From Meghimatium bilineatum (Eukaryota; Mollusca; Gastropoda; Stylommatophora; Philomycidae), in contig CM067298.1 of the NCBI GenBank assembly GCA_034231615.1, positions 292,020 through 356,019 of the forward strand: DNA of 64,000 nucleotides. Reading direction: 5' to 3'. Below, in pieces: positions 1 to 12,746 of this stretch. A model generated the notes under the pieces. That model was not told the origin of the DNA. It searched no databases and was given only the letters and a program-made list of their open reading frames with translations. A program made the translations under genes and the position numbers. Position 1 is the stretch's first letter. Every line of letters starts with the position of its first letter.

Positions 1-61
1 AACAGTCTGATCTACCAACAGTCTGATCTAACAACAGTCTGATCTACCAACAGTCTGATCT

Positions 62-109
62 AACAACATTCTGATATAACAACAATAAGATCTACCAACA
101 GTCTGATCT
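62..109 (+). repeat. E-F-C monomer triad, first of many
   Basis: The ordered trio E (62-77), F (78-93), C (94-109) is the commonest higher-order word in the array and recurs dozens of times at irregular spacing. F creates an AGATCT palindrome (BglII site) through its AATAAGATCT tail, and E replaces GATCT by GATAT, so one GATC is lost and one AGATCT gained per triad. Finding E almost always followed by F, and F usually by C, shows that the trio is copied as a block rather than arising by repeated mutation. Exceptions are informative: F followed by D, by AACGACAG or by B occurs at fixed HOR positions. Confidence 0.85.
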
Positions 110-893
110 AACAACAGTTTGATATAACAACAATCTGATCTACCAACAATCTGATCTACCAACAGTCTGATCTAACAACTATCTATTCTAACAACAATCT
201 GATCTAACAATAGTCTGATCTAACAACAACCTCACCTAACAACAGTCTGATCTAACAACAGTCTGATCCAACAACAAGCTCACCTAACAACAGCCTGATC
301 TAACAACAACCTCACCTACCAACAGTCTGATCTAACAACATTCTGATCTAACAACAATAAGATCTAACAACTGTCTGATCTAGCAACAATCTGATCTAAC
401 AACAATCTGATCTAACAACTGTCTGATCTAACAACAGTCTGATCTAACAACTGTCTGATCTAACAACAATCTGATCTAACAACTGTCTGATCTAACAACA
501 ACCTCACCTAACAACAGTCTGATCTAACAACAATCTCATCTATCAACTGTCTGATCTAACAACAATCTTATCTAACAACTGTCTGATCTAACAACAATCT
601 GATCTAACAACTGTCTGATCTAACAACTGTCTGATCTAACAACAATCTGATCTAACAACAGTCTGATCTAACATTATTCTGATATAACAACAATAAGATC
701 TACCAACAGTCTGATCTAACAACAATCTGATCTACCAACAGTCTGATCTAACAACAATATGATCTACCAACAGTCTGATCTAACAACAATCTGATCTAAC
801 AACAATCTGATCTAACAACAATCTGATCTACCAACAGTCTGATCTAACAACAATCTGATCTAACAACATTCTGATATAACAACAATAAGATCT

Positions 894-1181
894 ACCAACA
901 GTCTGATCTAACAACAATCTGATCTACCAACAGTCTGATCTAACAACAATCTGATCTACCAACAGTCTGATCTAACAACAATCTGATCTAACAACAATCT
1001 GATCTAACAACAATCTGATCTAACAACAATCTGATCTACCAACAGTCTGATCTAACAACAATCTGATCTACCAACAGTCTGATCTAACAACAATCTGATC
1101 TACCAACAGTCTGATCTAACAACAATCTGATCTACCAACAGTCTGATCTAACAACAATCTGATCTACCAACAGTCTGATCT
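894..1181 (+). repeat. C-B dimer run (32-bp periodicity)
   Basis: Eighteen consecutive monomers consist only of C and B. They alternate strictly from 894 to 989 (three C-B pairs), pass through extra B monomers, then alternate again from 1,038 to 1,181. The local period is therefore 32 bp. Related C-B runs recur at about 8,080-8,570, 11,630-12,110, 15,080-15,540 and 18,660-19,140 inside later HOR units. Confidence 0.85.
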
Positions 1182-1373
1182 AACAACAGTCTGATCTAAC
1201 AACAGTATGATCTACCAACAGTCTGATCTAACAGAAGTCTGATCTACCAACAGTCTGATCTAACAACAGTCTGATCTACCAACAGTCTGATCTAACAACA
1301 TTCTGATATAACAACAATAAGATCTACCAACAGTCTGATCTAACAACAGTTTGATCTACCAACAGTCTGATCT

Positions 1374-1821
1374 AACAACAATCTGATCTAACAACTGTCT
1401 GATCTAACAACAATCTGATCTAACAAATGTCTGATCTAACAACAATCTGATCTAACAACAGTCTGATCTAACAACAATCTGATCTAACAACAGTCTGATC
1501 TAACAACAATCTGATCTAACAACTGTCTGATCTAACAACAATCTGATCTAACAACTGTCTGATCTAACAACAATCTGATCTAACAACTGTCTGATCTAAC
1601 AACAATCTGATCTAACAACTGTCTGATCTAACAACAATCTGATCTAACAACTATCTGATCTAACAACAATCTGATCTAACAACTGTCTAATCTAACAACA
1701 ATCTGATCTAACAACAGTCTGATCTAACAACAATCTGATCTAACAACTGACTGATCTAACAACAATCTGATCTAACAACTGTCTGATCTAACAACTGTCT
1801 GATCTAACAACAATCTGATCT
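1374..1821 (+). repeat. B-D dimer run, 28 monomers
   Basis: This 448-bp stretch is built mainly from alternating B and D monomers (32-bp period), with a few A monomers and point variants such as AACAAATG, AACTGACTG and TCTAATCT. It ends where an F monomer and the AATCGTC monomer begin at 1,822. The same B-D run with the same private variants recurs at about 2,580-2,880, 5,400-5,700, 8,760-9,170, 12,300-12,730, 15,740-16,190 and 19,340-19,790, always just before the F/AATCGTC boundary or its deletion scar. It is thus a fixed segment of the left-half HOR. Confidence 0.85.
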
Positions 1822-3536
1822 AACAACAATAAGATCTACCAATCGTCTGATCTAACAACAATCTGATCTACCAACAGTCTGATCTAACATCAGTCTGATC
1901 TACCAACAGTCTGATCTAACAACATTCTGATATAACAAAAATAAGATCTACCAACAGTCTGATCTAACAACAATCAGATCTAACAACAATAAGATCTAAC
2001 GACAGTCTGATCTAACAACAATCTGATCTACCAACAGTCTGATCTAACAACAGTCTGATCTAACAACAATCTGATCTAACAACATTCTGATATAACAACA
2101 ATAAGATCTACCAACAGTCTGATCTAACACCAATCTGATCTAACAACAATAAGATCTACCAACAGTCTGATCTAACAACATTCTGATATAACAACAATAA
2201 GATCTACCAACAATCTGATCTACCAACAGTCTGATCTAACAACAGTCTTATCTAACAACATTATGATATAACAACAATAAGATCTAACAACAATCTGATC
2301 TACCAACAGTCTGATCTAATAACAGTCTGATCTAACAACAATCTGATCTAACAACATTCTGATATAACAACAATAAGATCTACCAACAGTCTGATCTAAC
2401 AACAGTTTGATCTACCAACAGTCTGATCTAACAACAACCTCACCTAACAACAGTCTGATCTAACAACATTCTGATCTAACAACAATAAGATCTAACAACT
2501 GTCTGATCTAACAACAATCTGATCTAACAACAATCTGATCTAACAACTGTCTGATCTAACAACAGTCTGATCTAACAACAATCTGATCTAACAACAGTCT
2601 GATCTAACAACAATCTGATCTAACAACTGTCTGATCTAACAACAATCTGATCTAACAACTGTCTGTTCTAACAACAATCTGATCTAACAACTGTCTGATC
2701 TAACAACAATCTGATCTAACAACTGTCTGATCTAACAACAATCTGATCTAACAACTGTCTGATCTAACAACAATCTGATCTAACAACTGTCTAATCTAAC
2801 AACAATCTGATCTAACAACAGTCTGATCTAACAACAATCTGATCTAACAACTGCCTGATCTAACAACAATCTGATCTAACAACAATAAGATCTACCAATC
2901 GTCTGATCTAACAACAATCTGATCTACCAACAGTCTGATCTAACATCAGTCTGATCTACCAACATTCTGATCTAACAACATTCTGATATAACAAAAATAA
3001 GATCTTCCAACAGTCTGATCTAACAACAATCAGATCTAACAACAATAAGATCTAACGACAGTCTGATCTAACAACAATCTGAACTACCAACAGTCTGATC
3101 TAACAACAGTCTGATCTAACAACAATCTGATCTAACAACATTCTGATATAACAACAATAAGATCTACCAACAGTCTGATCTAACACCAATCTGATCTAAC
3201 AACAATAAGATCTACCAACAGTCTGATCTAACACCATTCTGATATAACAACAATAAGATCTACCAAAAATCAGATCTACCAACAGTCTGATCTAACAACA
3301 GTCTTATCTAACAACATTATGATATAACAACAATAAGATCTACCAACAGTCTGATCTAACAACAGTTTGATCTACCAACAGTCTGATCTAACAACAGTCT
3401 GATCTACCAACAGTCTGATCTAACAACAGTCTGATCTACCAACAGTCTGATCTAACAACATTCTGATATAACAACAATAAGATCTACCAACAGTCTGATC
3501 TAACAACAGTTTGATCTACCAACAGTCTGATCTAAC

Positions 3537-6300
3537 AACAGTCTGATCTACCAACAGTCTGATCTAACAACAGTCTGATCTACCAACAGTCTGATCTAAC
3601 AACATTCTGATATAACAACAATAAGATCTACCAACAGTCTGATCTAACAACAGTTTGATATAACAACAATCTGATCTACCAACAATCTGATCTACCAACA
3701 GTCTGATCTAACAACTATCTATTCTAACAACAATCTGATCTAACAACAGTCTGATCTAACAACAACCTCACCTAACAACAGTCTGATCTAACAACACTCT
3801 GATCCAACAACAAGCTCACCTAACAACAGCCTGATCTAACAACAACCTCACCTACCAACAGTCTGAACTAACAACATTCTGATCTAACAACAATAAGATC
3901 TAACAACTGTCTGATCTAACAACAATCTGATCTAACAACAATCTGATCTAACAACTGTCTGATCTAACAACAGTCTGATATAACAACAGTCTGATATAAC
4001 AACAATAAGATCTACCAACAGTCTGATCTAACAACTGTCTGATCTAAGAACAGTCTGATCTAACAACAATCTGATCTAACGACTCTCTGATCTAACAACA
4101 ATCTGATCTAACAACTGTCTGATCTAACAACAATCTGATCTAACAACTGCCTGATCTAACAACAATCTGATCTAACAACAGTCTGATCTAACAACAATCT
4201 GATCTAACAACTGCCTGATCTAACAATAATCTGATATAACAACTGTCTGATCTAACAACTGTCTGATCTAACAACAATCTGATCTAACAACAATAAGATC
4301 TACCAATCGTCTGACCTAACAACAATCTGATCTACCAACAGTCTGATCTAACATCAGTCTGATCTACCAACAGTCTGATCTAACAACATTCTGATATAAC
4401 AAAAATAAGATCTACAAACAGTCTGATCTAACAACAATCAGATCTAACAACAATACGATCTAACGACAGTCTGATCTAACAACAATCTGATCTACCAACA
4501 GTCTGATCTAACAACAGTCTGATCTAACAACAATCTGATCTACCAACAGTCTGATCTAACACCAATCTGATATAACAACAATAAGATCTACCAACAGTCT
4601 GATCTAACAACATTCTGATATAACAACAATAAGATCTACCAACAATCTGATCTACCAACAGTCTGATCTAACAACAGTCGTATCTAACAACATTATGATA
4701 TAACAACAATAAGATCTAACAACAATCTGATCTACCAGCAGTCTGATCTAATAACAGTCTGATCTAACAACAATCTGATCTAACAACATTCTGATATAAC
4801 AACAATAAGATCTACCAACAGTCTGATCTAACAACAGTTTGATCTACCAACAGTCCGATCTAACAACAGTCTGATCTACCAACAGTCTGATCTAACAACA
4901 GTCTGATCTACCAACAGTCTGATCTAACAACATTCTGATATAACAACAATAAGATCTACCAACAGTCTGATCTAACAACAGTTTGATATAACAACAATCT
5001 GATCTACCAACAATCTGATCTACCAACTGTCTGATCTAACAACTATCTATTCTAACAACAATCTGATCTAACAACAGTCTGATCTAACAACAACCTCAGC
5101 TAACAACAGTCTGATCTAACAACAGTCTGATCCAACAACAAGCTCACTAACAACAGCCTGATCTAACAACAACCTCACCTACCAACAGTCTGATCTAACA
5201 ACATTCTGATCTAACAACAATAAGATCTAACAACTGTCTGATCTAACAACAATCTGATCTAACAACAATCTGATCTAACAACTGTCTGATCTAACAACAG
5301 TCTGATCTAACAACAGTCTGATATAACAACAATAAGATCTACCAACAGTCTGATCTAACAACTGTCTGATCTAACGACTCTCTGATCTAACAACAATCTG
5401 ATCTAACAACTGTCTGATCTAACAACAATCTGATCTAATGACTCTCTGATCTAACAACAATCTGATCTAACAACTGTCTGATCTAACAACAATCTGATCT
5501 AACAACTGTCTGATCTAACAACAATCTGATCTAAGAACTGTCTGATCTAACAACAATCTGATCTAACAACTGTCTAATCTAACAACAATCTGATCTAACA
5601 ACAGTCTGATCTAACAACAATCTGATCAAACAACTGCCTGATCTAACAACAATCTGATCTAACAACTGTCTGATCTAACAACTGTCTGATCTAACAACAA
5701 TCTGATCTAACAACAATAAGATCTACCAATCGTCTGATCTAACAACAATCTGATCTACCAACAGTCTGATCTAACATCAGTCTGATCTACCAACAGTCTG
5801 ATCTAACAACATTCTGATATAACAAAAATAAGATCTACCAACAGTCTGATCTAACAACAATCAGATCTAACAACAATAAGATCTAACGACAGTCTGATCT
5901 AACAACAATCTGATCTACCAACAATCTGATCTAACAACAGTCTGATCTAACAACAATCTGATCTAACAACATTCTGATATAACAACAATAAGATCTACCA
6001 ACAGTCTGATCTAACACCAATCTGATCTAACAACAATAAGATCTACCAACAGTCTGATCTAACAACATTCTGATATAACAACAATAAGATCTACCAACAA
6101 TCTGATCTACCAACAGTCTGATCTAACAACAGTCTTATCTAACAACATTATGATATAACAACAATAAGATCTAACAACAATCTGATCTACCAACAGTCTG
6201 ATCTAATAACAGTCTGATCTAACAACAATCTGATCTAACAACATTCTGATATAACAACAATAAGATCTACCAACAGTCTGATCTAACAACAGTTTGATCT
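3537..6300 (+). repeat. Domain I, 1,328-bp sub-block repeats
   Basis: From about 3,470 the array repeats with a 1,328-bp offset (83 monomers): the H monomer with CTATTC at 3,717 recurs at 5,045, and the E at about 3,601 recurs at 4,929. The next H is at 6,324, an offset of 1,279 (80 x 16 - 1), the missing base being the 15-mer at 5,134. Each block holds, in order, a GTTTGAT monomer, H, GATCC + AAGCTCAC, G monomers, D/B, the AAGAACAG and AACGACTCTCTG markers (4,080; 5,375, where AAGAACAG is lost; a T variant at about 5,437), then B-D dimers and the AATCGTC section (4,305; 5,728). Confidence 0.8.
5134..5148 (+). repeat. 15-bp monomer (one-base deletion)
   Basis: The monomer reads AACAACAAGCTCACT where its relatives at about 270 and 3,811 read AAGCTCACCT, so one C is missing. 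I found this length variant nowhere else in the window. It marks a private mutation of this block that was not spread to other copies. Confidence 0.85.
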
Positions 6301-9036
6301 ACCAAATGTCTGATCTAACAACTATCTATTCTAACAACAATCTGAACTAACAACAGTCTGATCTAACAACAACCTCACCTAACAACAGTCTGATCTAACA
6401 ACAGTCTGATCCAACAACAAGCTTACCTAACAACAGCCTGATCTAACAACAACCTCACCTACCAACAGTCTGATCTAACAACATTCTGATCTAACAACAA
6501 TAAGATCTAACAACTGTCTGATCTAACAACAATCTGATCTAACAACAATCTGATCTAACAACTGTCTGATCTAACAACAGTCTGATCTAACAACAGTCTG
6601 ATATAACAACAATAAGATCTACCAACAGTCTGATCTAACAACTGTCTGATCTAAGAACAGTCTGATCTAACAACAATCTGATCTAACGACTCTCTGATCT
6701 AACAACAATCTGATCTAACAACTGTCTGATCTAACAACAATCTGATCTAACAACATTCTGATATAACAACAATAAGATCTACCAACAGTCTGATCTAACA
6801 ACAGTTTGATCTACCAACAGTCTGATCTAACAACAGTCTGATCTAACAACTGTCTGATCTAACAACAATCTTATCTAACAACTGTCTGATCTAACAACAA
6901 TCTGATCTAACAACTGTCTGATCTAACAACAATTTGATCTAACAACAGTCTGATCTAACATTATTCTGATATAACAACAATAAGATCTACCAACAGTCTG
7001 ATCTAACAACAATCTGATCTACCAACAGTCTGATCTAACAACAATCTGATCTACCAACAGTCTGATCTAACAACAATCTCATCTACCAACAGTCTGATCT
7101 AACAACAATCTGATCTACCAACAGTCTGATCTAACAACAGTCTGATCTAACAACATTCTGATATAACAACACTAAGATCTACCAACAGTCTGATCAAACA
7201 ACAGTCTGATCTACCAACAGACTGATCTAACAAAAGTCTGATCTACCAACAGTCTGATCTAACAACAGTCTGATCTACCAACAGTCTGATCTAACAACAT
7301 TCTGATATAACAACAATAAGATCTACCAACAGTCTGATCTAACAACTATCTATTCTAACAACAATCTGATCTAACAACAGTCTGATCTAACAACAGTCTG
7401 ATCTAACAACTATCTATTCTAACAACAATCTGATCTAACAACAGTCTGATCTAACAACAACCTCACCTAACAACAGTCTGATCTAACAACAGTCTGATCC
7501 AACAACAAGCTCACCTAACAACAGCCTGATCTAACAACAACCTCACCTACCAACAGTCTGATCTAACAACATTCTGATCTAACAACAATAAGATCTAACA
7601 ACTGTCTGATCTAACAACAATCTGATCTAACAACAATCTGATCTAACAACTGTCTGATCTAACAACAGTCTGATCTAACAACAGTCTGATATAACAACAA
7701 TAAGATCTACCAACAGTCTGATCTAACAACTGTCTGATCTAAGAACAGTCTGATCTAACAACAATCTGATCTAACGACTCTCTGATCTAACAACAATCGG
7801 ATCTAACAACTGTCTGATCTAACAACAATCTGATCTAACAACAATCTGATCTAACAACTGTCTGATCTAACAACAACCTCACCTAACAACAGTCTGATCT
7901 AACAACAATCTCATCTATCAACTGTCTGATCTAACAACAATCTTATCTAACAACTGTCTGATCTAACAACAATCTGATCTAACAACTGTCTGATCTAACA
8001 ACTGTCTGATCTAACAACAATCTGATCTAACAACAGTCTGATCTAACATTATTCTGATATAACAACAATAAGATCTACCAACAGTCTGATCTAACAACAA
8101 TCTGATCTACCAACAGTCTGATCTAACAACAATCTGATCTACCAACAGTCTGATCTAACAACAATCTGATCTAACAACAATCTGATCTAACAACAATCTG
8201 ATCTACCAACAGTCTGATCTAACAACAATCTGATCTAACAACATTCTGATATAACAACAATAAGATCTACCAACAGTCTGATCTAACAACAATCTGATCT
8301 ACCAACAGTCTGATCTAACAAAAATCTGATCTACCAACAGTCTGATCTAACAACAATCTGATCTAACAACAATCTGATCTAACAACAATCTGATCTAACA
8401 ACAATCTGATCTAACAACAATCTGATCTACCAACAGTCTGATCTAACAACAATCTGATCTACCAACAGTCTGATTTAACAACAATCTGATCTACCAACAG
8501 TCTGATCTAACAACAATCTGATCTACCAACAGTCTGATCTAACAACAATCTGATCTACCAACAGTCTGATCTAACAACAGTCTGATCTAACAACAGTATG
8601 ATCTACCAACAGTCTGATCTAACAAAAGTCTGATCTACCATCAGTCTGATCTAACAACAGTCTGATCTACCAACAGTCTGATCTAACAACATTCTGATAT
8701 AACAACAATAAGATCTACCAACAGTCTGATCTAACAACAGTTTGATCTACCAACAGTCTGATCTAACAACAATCTGATCTAACAACTGTCTGATCTAACA
8801 ACAATCTGATCTAACAAATGTCTTATCTAACAACAATCTGATCTAACAACAGTCTGATCTAACAACAATCTGATCTAACAACAGTCTGATCTAACAACAA
8901 TCTGATCTAACAACTGTCTGATCTAACAACAATCTGATCTAACAACTGTCTGATCTAACAACAATCTGATCTAACAACTGTCTGATCTAACAACAATCTG
9001 ATATAACAACTGTCTGATCTAACAACAATCTGATCT

Positions 9037-9051
9037 ACAACTGTCTGATCT
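9037..9051 (+). repeat. 15-bp monomer, HOR-inherited marker (copy 1)
   Basis: The monomer ACAACTGTCTGATCT is a D monomer that lost one A. The identical 15-mer sits in the same neighbourhood at 12,572-12,586, 16,011-16,025 and 19,610-19,624, each preceded by a GATATAAC variant. Spacings are 3,535, 3,439 and 3,599 bp, each a multiple of 16 minus one. The four share one ancestral deletion spread by block duplication. Confidence 0.9.
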
Positions 9052-12000
9052 AACAACAATCTGATCTAACAACTGTCTAATCTAACAACAATCTGATCTA
9101 ACAACAATCTGATCTAACAACTGTCTGATCAAACAACTGTCTGATCTAACAACAATCTGATCTAACAACAATAAGATCTACCAATCGTCAGAACTAACAA
9201 CAATCTGATCTACCAACAGTCTGATCTAACATCAGTCTGATCTACCAACAGTCTGATCTAACAACATTCTGATATAACAAAAATAAGATCTACCAACAGT
9301 CTGATCTAACAACAATCAGATCTAACAACAATAAGATCTAACGACAGTCTGATCTAACAACAATCTGATCTACCAACAGTCTGATCTAACAACAGTCTGA
9401 TCTAACAACAATCTGATCTAACAACATTCTGATATAACAACAATAAGATCTACCAACAGTCTGATCTAACACCAATCTGATCTAACAACAATAAGATCTA
9501 CCAACAGTCTGATCTAACAACATTCTGATATAACAACAATAAGATCTACCAACAATCTGATCTACCAACAGTCTGATCTAACAACAGTCTTATCTAACAA
9601 CATTATGATATAACAACAATAAGATCTAACAACAATCTGATCTACCAACAGTCTGATCTAATAACAGTCTGATCTAACAACAATCTGATCTAACAACATT
9701 CTGATATAACAACAATAAGATCTACCAACAGTCTGATCTAACAACAGTTTGATCTACCAACAGTCTGATCTAACAACAGTCTGATCTACCAACAGTCTGA
9801 TCTAACAACAGTCTGATCTACCAACAGTCTGATCTAACAACATTCTGATATAACAACAATAAGATCTACCAACAGTCTGATCTAACAACAGTTTGATATA
9901 ACAACAATCTGATCTACCAACAATCTGATCTACCAACAGTCTGATCTAACAACTATCTATTCTAACAACAATCTGATCTAACAACAGTCTGATCTAACAA
10001 CAACCTCACCTAACAACAGTCTGATCTAACAACAGTCTGATCCAACAACAAGCTCACCTAACAACAGTCTGATCTAACAACAATCTGTTCTAACAACAAT
10101 CTGACCTAACAACAATCTGATCTACCAACAGTCTGATCTAACAACAATCTGATCTAACAACATTCTGATATAACAACAATAAGATCTACCAACAGTCTGA
10201 TCTAACAGAAATCTGATCTACCAACAGTCTGATCTAACAACAATCTGATCTAACAACAATCTGATCTAACAACAATCTGATCTAACAACAATCTGTTCTA
10301 CCAACAGTCTGATCTAACAACAATCTAATCTACCAACAGTCTGATCTAACAACAATCTGATCTACCAACAGTCTGATCTAACAACAATCTGATCTACCAA
10401 CAGTCTGATCTAACAACAATCTGATCTACCAACAGTCTGATCTAACAACAGTCTGATCTAACAACATTCTGATATAACAACAATAAGATCTACCAACAGT
10501 CTGATCTAACAACAGTCTGATCTACCAACAGACTGATCTAACAAAAGTCTGATCTACCAACAGTCTGATCTAACAACAGTCTGATCTACCAACAGTCTGA
10601 TCTAACAACTATCTATTCAAACAACAATCTGATCTAACAACAGTCTGATCTAACAACAGTCTGATCTAACAACTATCTATTCTAACAACAATCTGATCTA
10701 ACAACAATCTGATCTAACAACAACCTCACCTAACAACAGTCTGATCTAACAACAGTCTGATCCAACAACAACCTCACCTAACAACAGCCTGATCTAACAA
10801 CAACCTCACCTACCAACAGTCTGATCTAACAACATTCTGATCTAACAACAATAAGATCTAACAACTGTCTGATCTAACAACAATCTGATCTAACAACAAT
10901 CTGATCTAACAACTGTCTGATCTAACAACAGTCTGATCTAACAACAGTCTGAGTTAACAACAATAAGATCTACCAACAGTCTGATCTAACAACTGTCTGA
11001 TCTAAGAACAGTCTGATCTAACAACAATCTGATCTAACGACTCTCTGATCTAACAACAATCTGATCTAACAACTGTCTGATCTAACAACAATCTGATCTA
11101 ACAACTGTCTGATCTAACAACAATCTGATCTAACATCTGTCTGATCTAACAACAACTTCACCTAACAACAGTCTGATCTAACAACAATCTCATCTATCAA
11201 CTGTCTGATCTAACAACAATCTTATCTAACAACTGTCTGATCTAACAACAATCTGATCTAACACCTGTCTGATCTAACAACTGTCTGATCCAACAACAAT
11301 CTGATCTAACAACAGTCTGATCTAACATTATTCTGATATAACAACAATAAGATCTACCAACAGTCTGATCTAACAACAATCTGATCTACCAACAGTCTGA
11401 TCTAACAACAATCTGATCTAACAACTGTCTGATCTAACAACAACCTCACCTAACAACAGTCTGATCTAACAACAATCTCATCTATCAACTGTCTGATCTA
11501 ACAACAATCTGATCTAACAACTGTCTGATCTAACAACTGTCTGATCTAACAACAATCTGATCTAACAACAGTCTGATCTAACATTATTCTGATATAACAA
11601 CAATAAGATCTACCAACAGTCTGATCTAACAACAATCTGATCTACCAACAGTCTGATCTAACAACAATCTGATCTACCAACAGTCTGATCTAACAACAAT
11701 CTGATCTAACAACAATCTGATCTAACAACAATCTGATCTACCAACAGTCTGATCTAACAACAATCTGATCTAACAACATTCTGATATAACAACAATAAGA
11801 TCTACCAACAGTCTGATCTAACAACAATCTGATCTACCAACAGTCTGATCTAACAAAAATCTGATCTACCAACAGTCTGATCTAACAACAATCTGATCTA
11901 ACAACAATCTGATCTAACAACAATCTGATCTAACAACAATCTGATCTAACAACAATCTGATCTACCAACAGTCTGATCTAACAACAATCTGATCTACCAA

Positions 12001-12571
12001 CAGTCTGATTTAACAACAATCTGATCTACCAACAGTCTGATCTAACAACAATCTGATCTACCAACAGTCTGATCTAACAACAATCTGATCTACCAACAGT
12101 CTGATCTAACAACAGTCTGATCTAACAACAGTATGATCTACCAACAGTCTGATCTAACAAAAGTCTGATCTACCAACAGTCTGATCTAACAACAGTCTGA
12201 TCTACCAACAGTCTGATCTAACAACATTCTGATATAACAACAATAAGATCTACCAACAGTCTGATCTAACAACAGTTTGATCTACCAACAGTCTGATCTA
12301 ACAACAATCTGATCTAACAACTGTCTGATCTAACAACAATCTGATCTAACAAATGTCTTATCTAACAACAATCTGATCTAACAACAGTCTGATCTAACAA
12401 CAATCTGATCTAACAACAGTCTGATCTAACAACAATCTGATCTAACAACTGTCTGATCTAACAACAATCTGATCTAACAACTGTCTGATCTAACAACAAT
12501 CTGATCTAACAACTGTCTGATCTAACAACAATCTGATATAACAACTGTCTGATCTAACAACAATCTGATCT

Positions 12572-12586
12572 ACAACTGTCTGATCT
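12572..12586 (+). repeat. 15-bp monomer, second occurrence
   Basis: Same shortened D monomer as at 9,037. Here the following B-D run is three monomers (48 bp) longer than at 9.1 kb, containing TGCCTG and an extra pair. The difference shows that the flanks changed after the block was copied. Confidence 0.88.
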
Positions 12587-12730
12587 AACAACAATCTGAT
12601 CTAACAACTGTCTAATCTAACAACAATCTGATCTAACAACAGTCTGATCTAACAACAATCTGATCTAACAACTGCCTGATCTAACAACAATCTGATCTAA
12701 CAACTGTCTGATCAAACAACTGTCTGATCT

Positions 12731-12746
12731 AACAACAGTCTGATCT
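12731..12746 (+). repeat. Chimeric monomer at a 64-bp deletion
   Basis: In sister copies (9.15, 16.17 and 19.77 kb) the order here is D, B, F, AATCGTC monomer, B, C, then the AACATCAG monomer. At 12,715-12,762 it is D, one A-type monomer, then AACATCAG. Five monomers have become one, a loss of 64 bp in register. The remaining AACAACAGTCTGATCT looks like the left part of B joined to the right part of C, which places the exchange point within the shared CAAC. Confidence 0.75.

Larger units (their letters stand above)
1..3536 (+). repeat. Domain I, first 3,536-bp HOR unit
   Basis: Bases 1-443 reappear at 3,537-3,979 with an offset of 3,536 bp (221 monomers) and few substitutions. The shared stretch includes the E-F-C triad, a GTTTGATAT monomer, an H monomer at about 180 and the GATCC + AAGCTCACC pair at about 270. 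After about 444 the two copies diverge, because 3,980 runs into a GATAT-F-C block instead of the D/B run. The unit also holds two related stretches, about 1,822-2,400 and 2,878-3,350. Both begin with F and an AATCGTC monomer, then an AACATCAG monomer and an E with AAAATAAG. That is a partial internal duplication of roughly 1.06 kb offset (1,841 to 2,897). This is the most heterogeneous part of the window. Confidence 0.8.
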
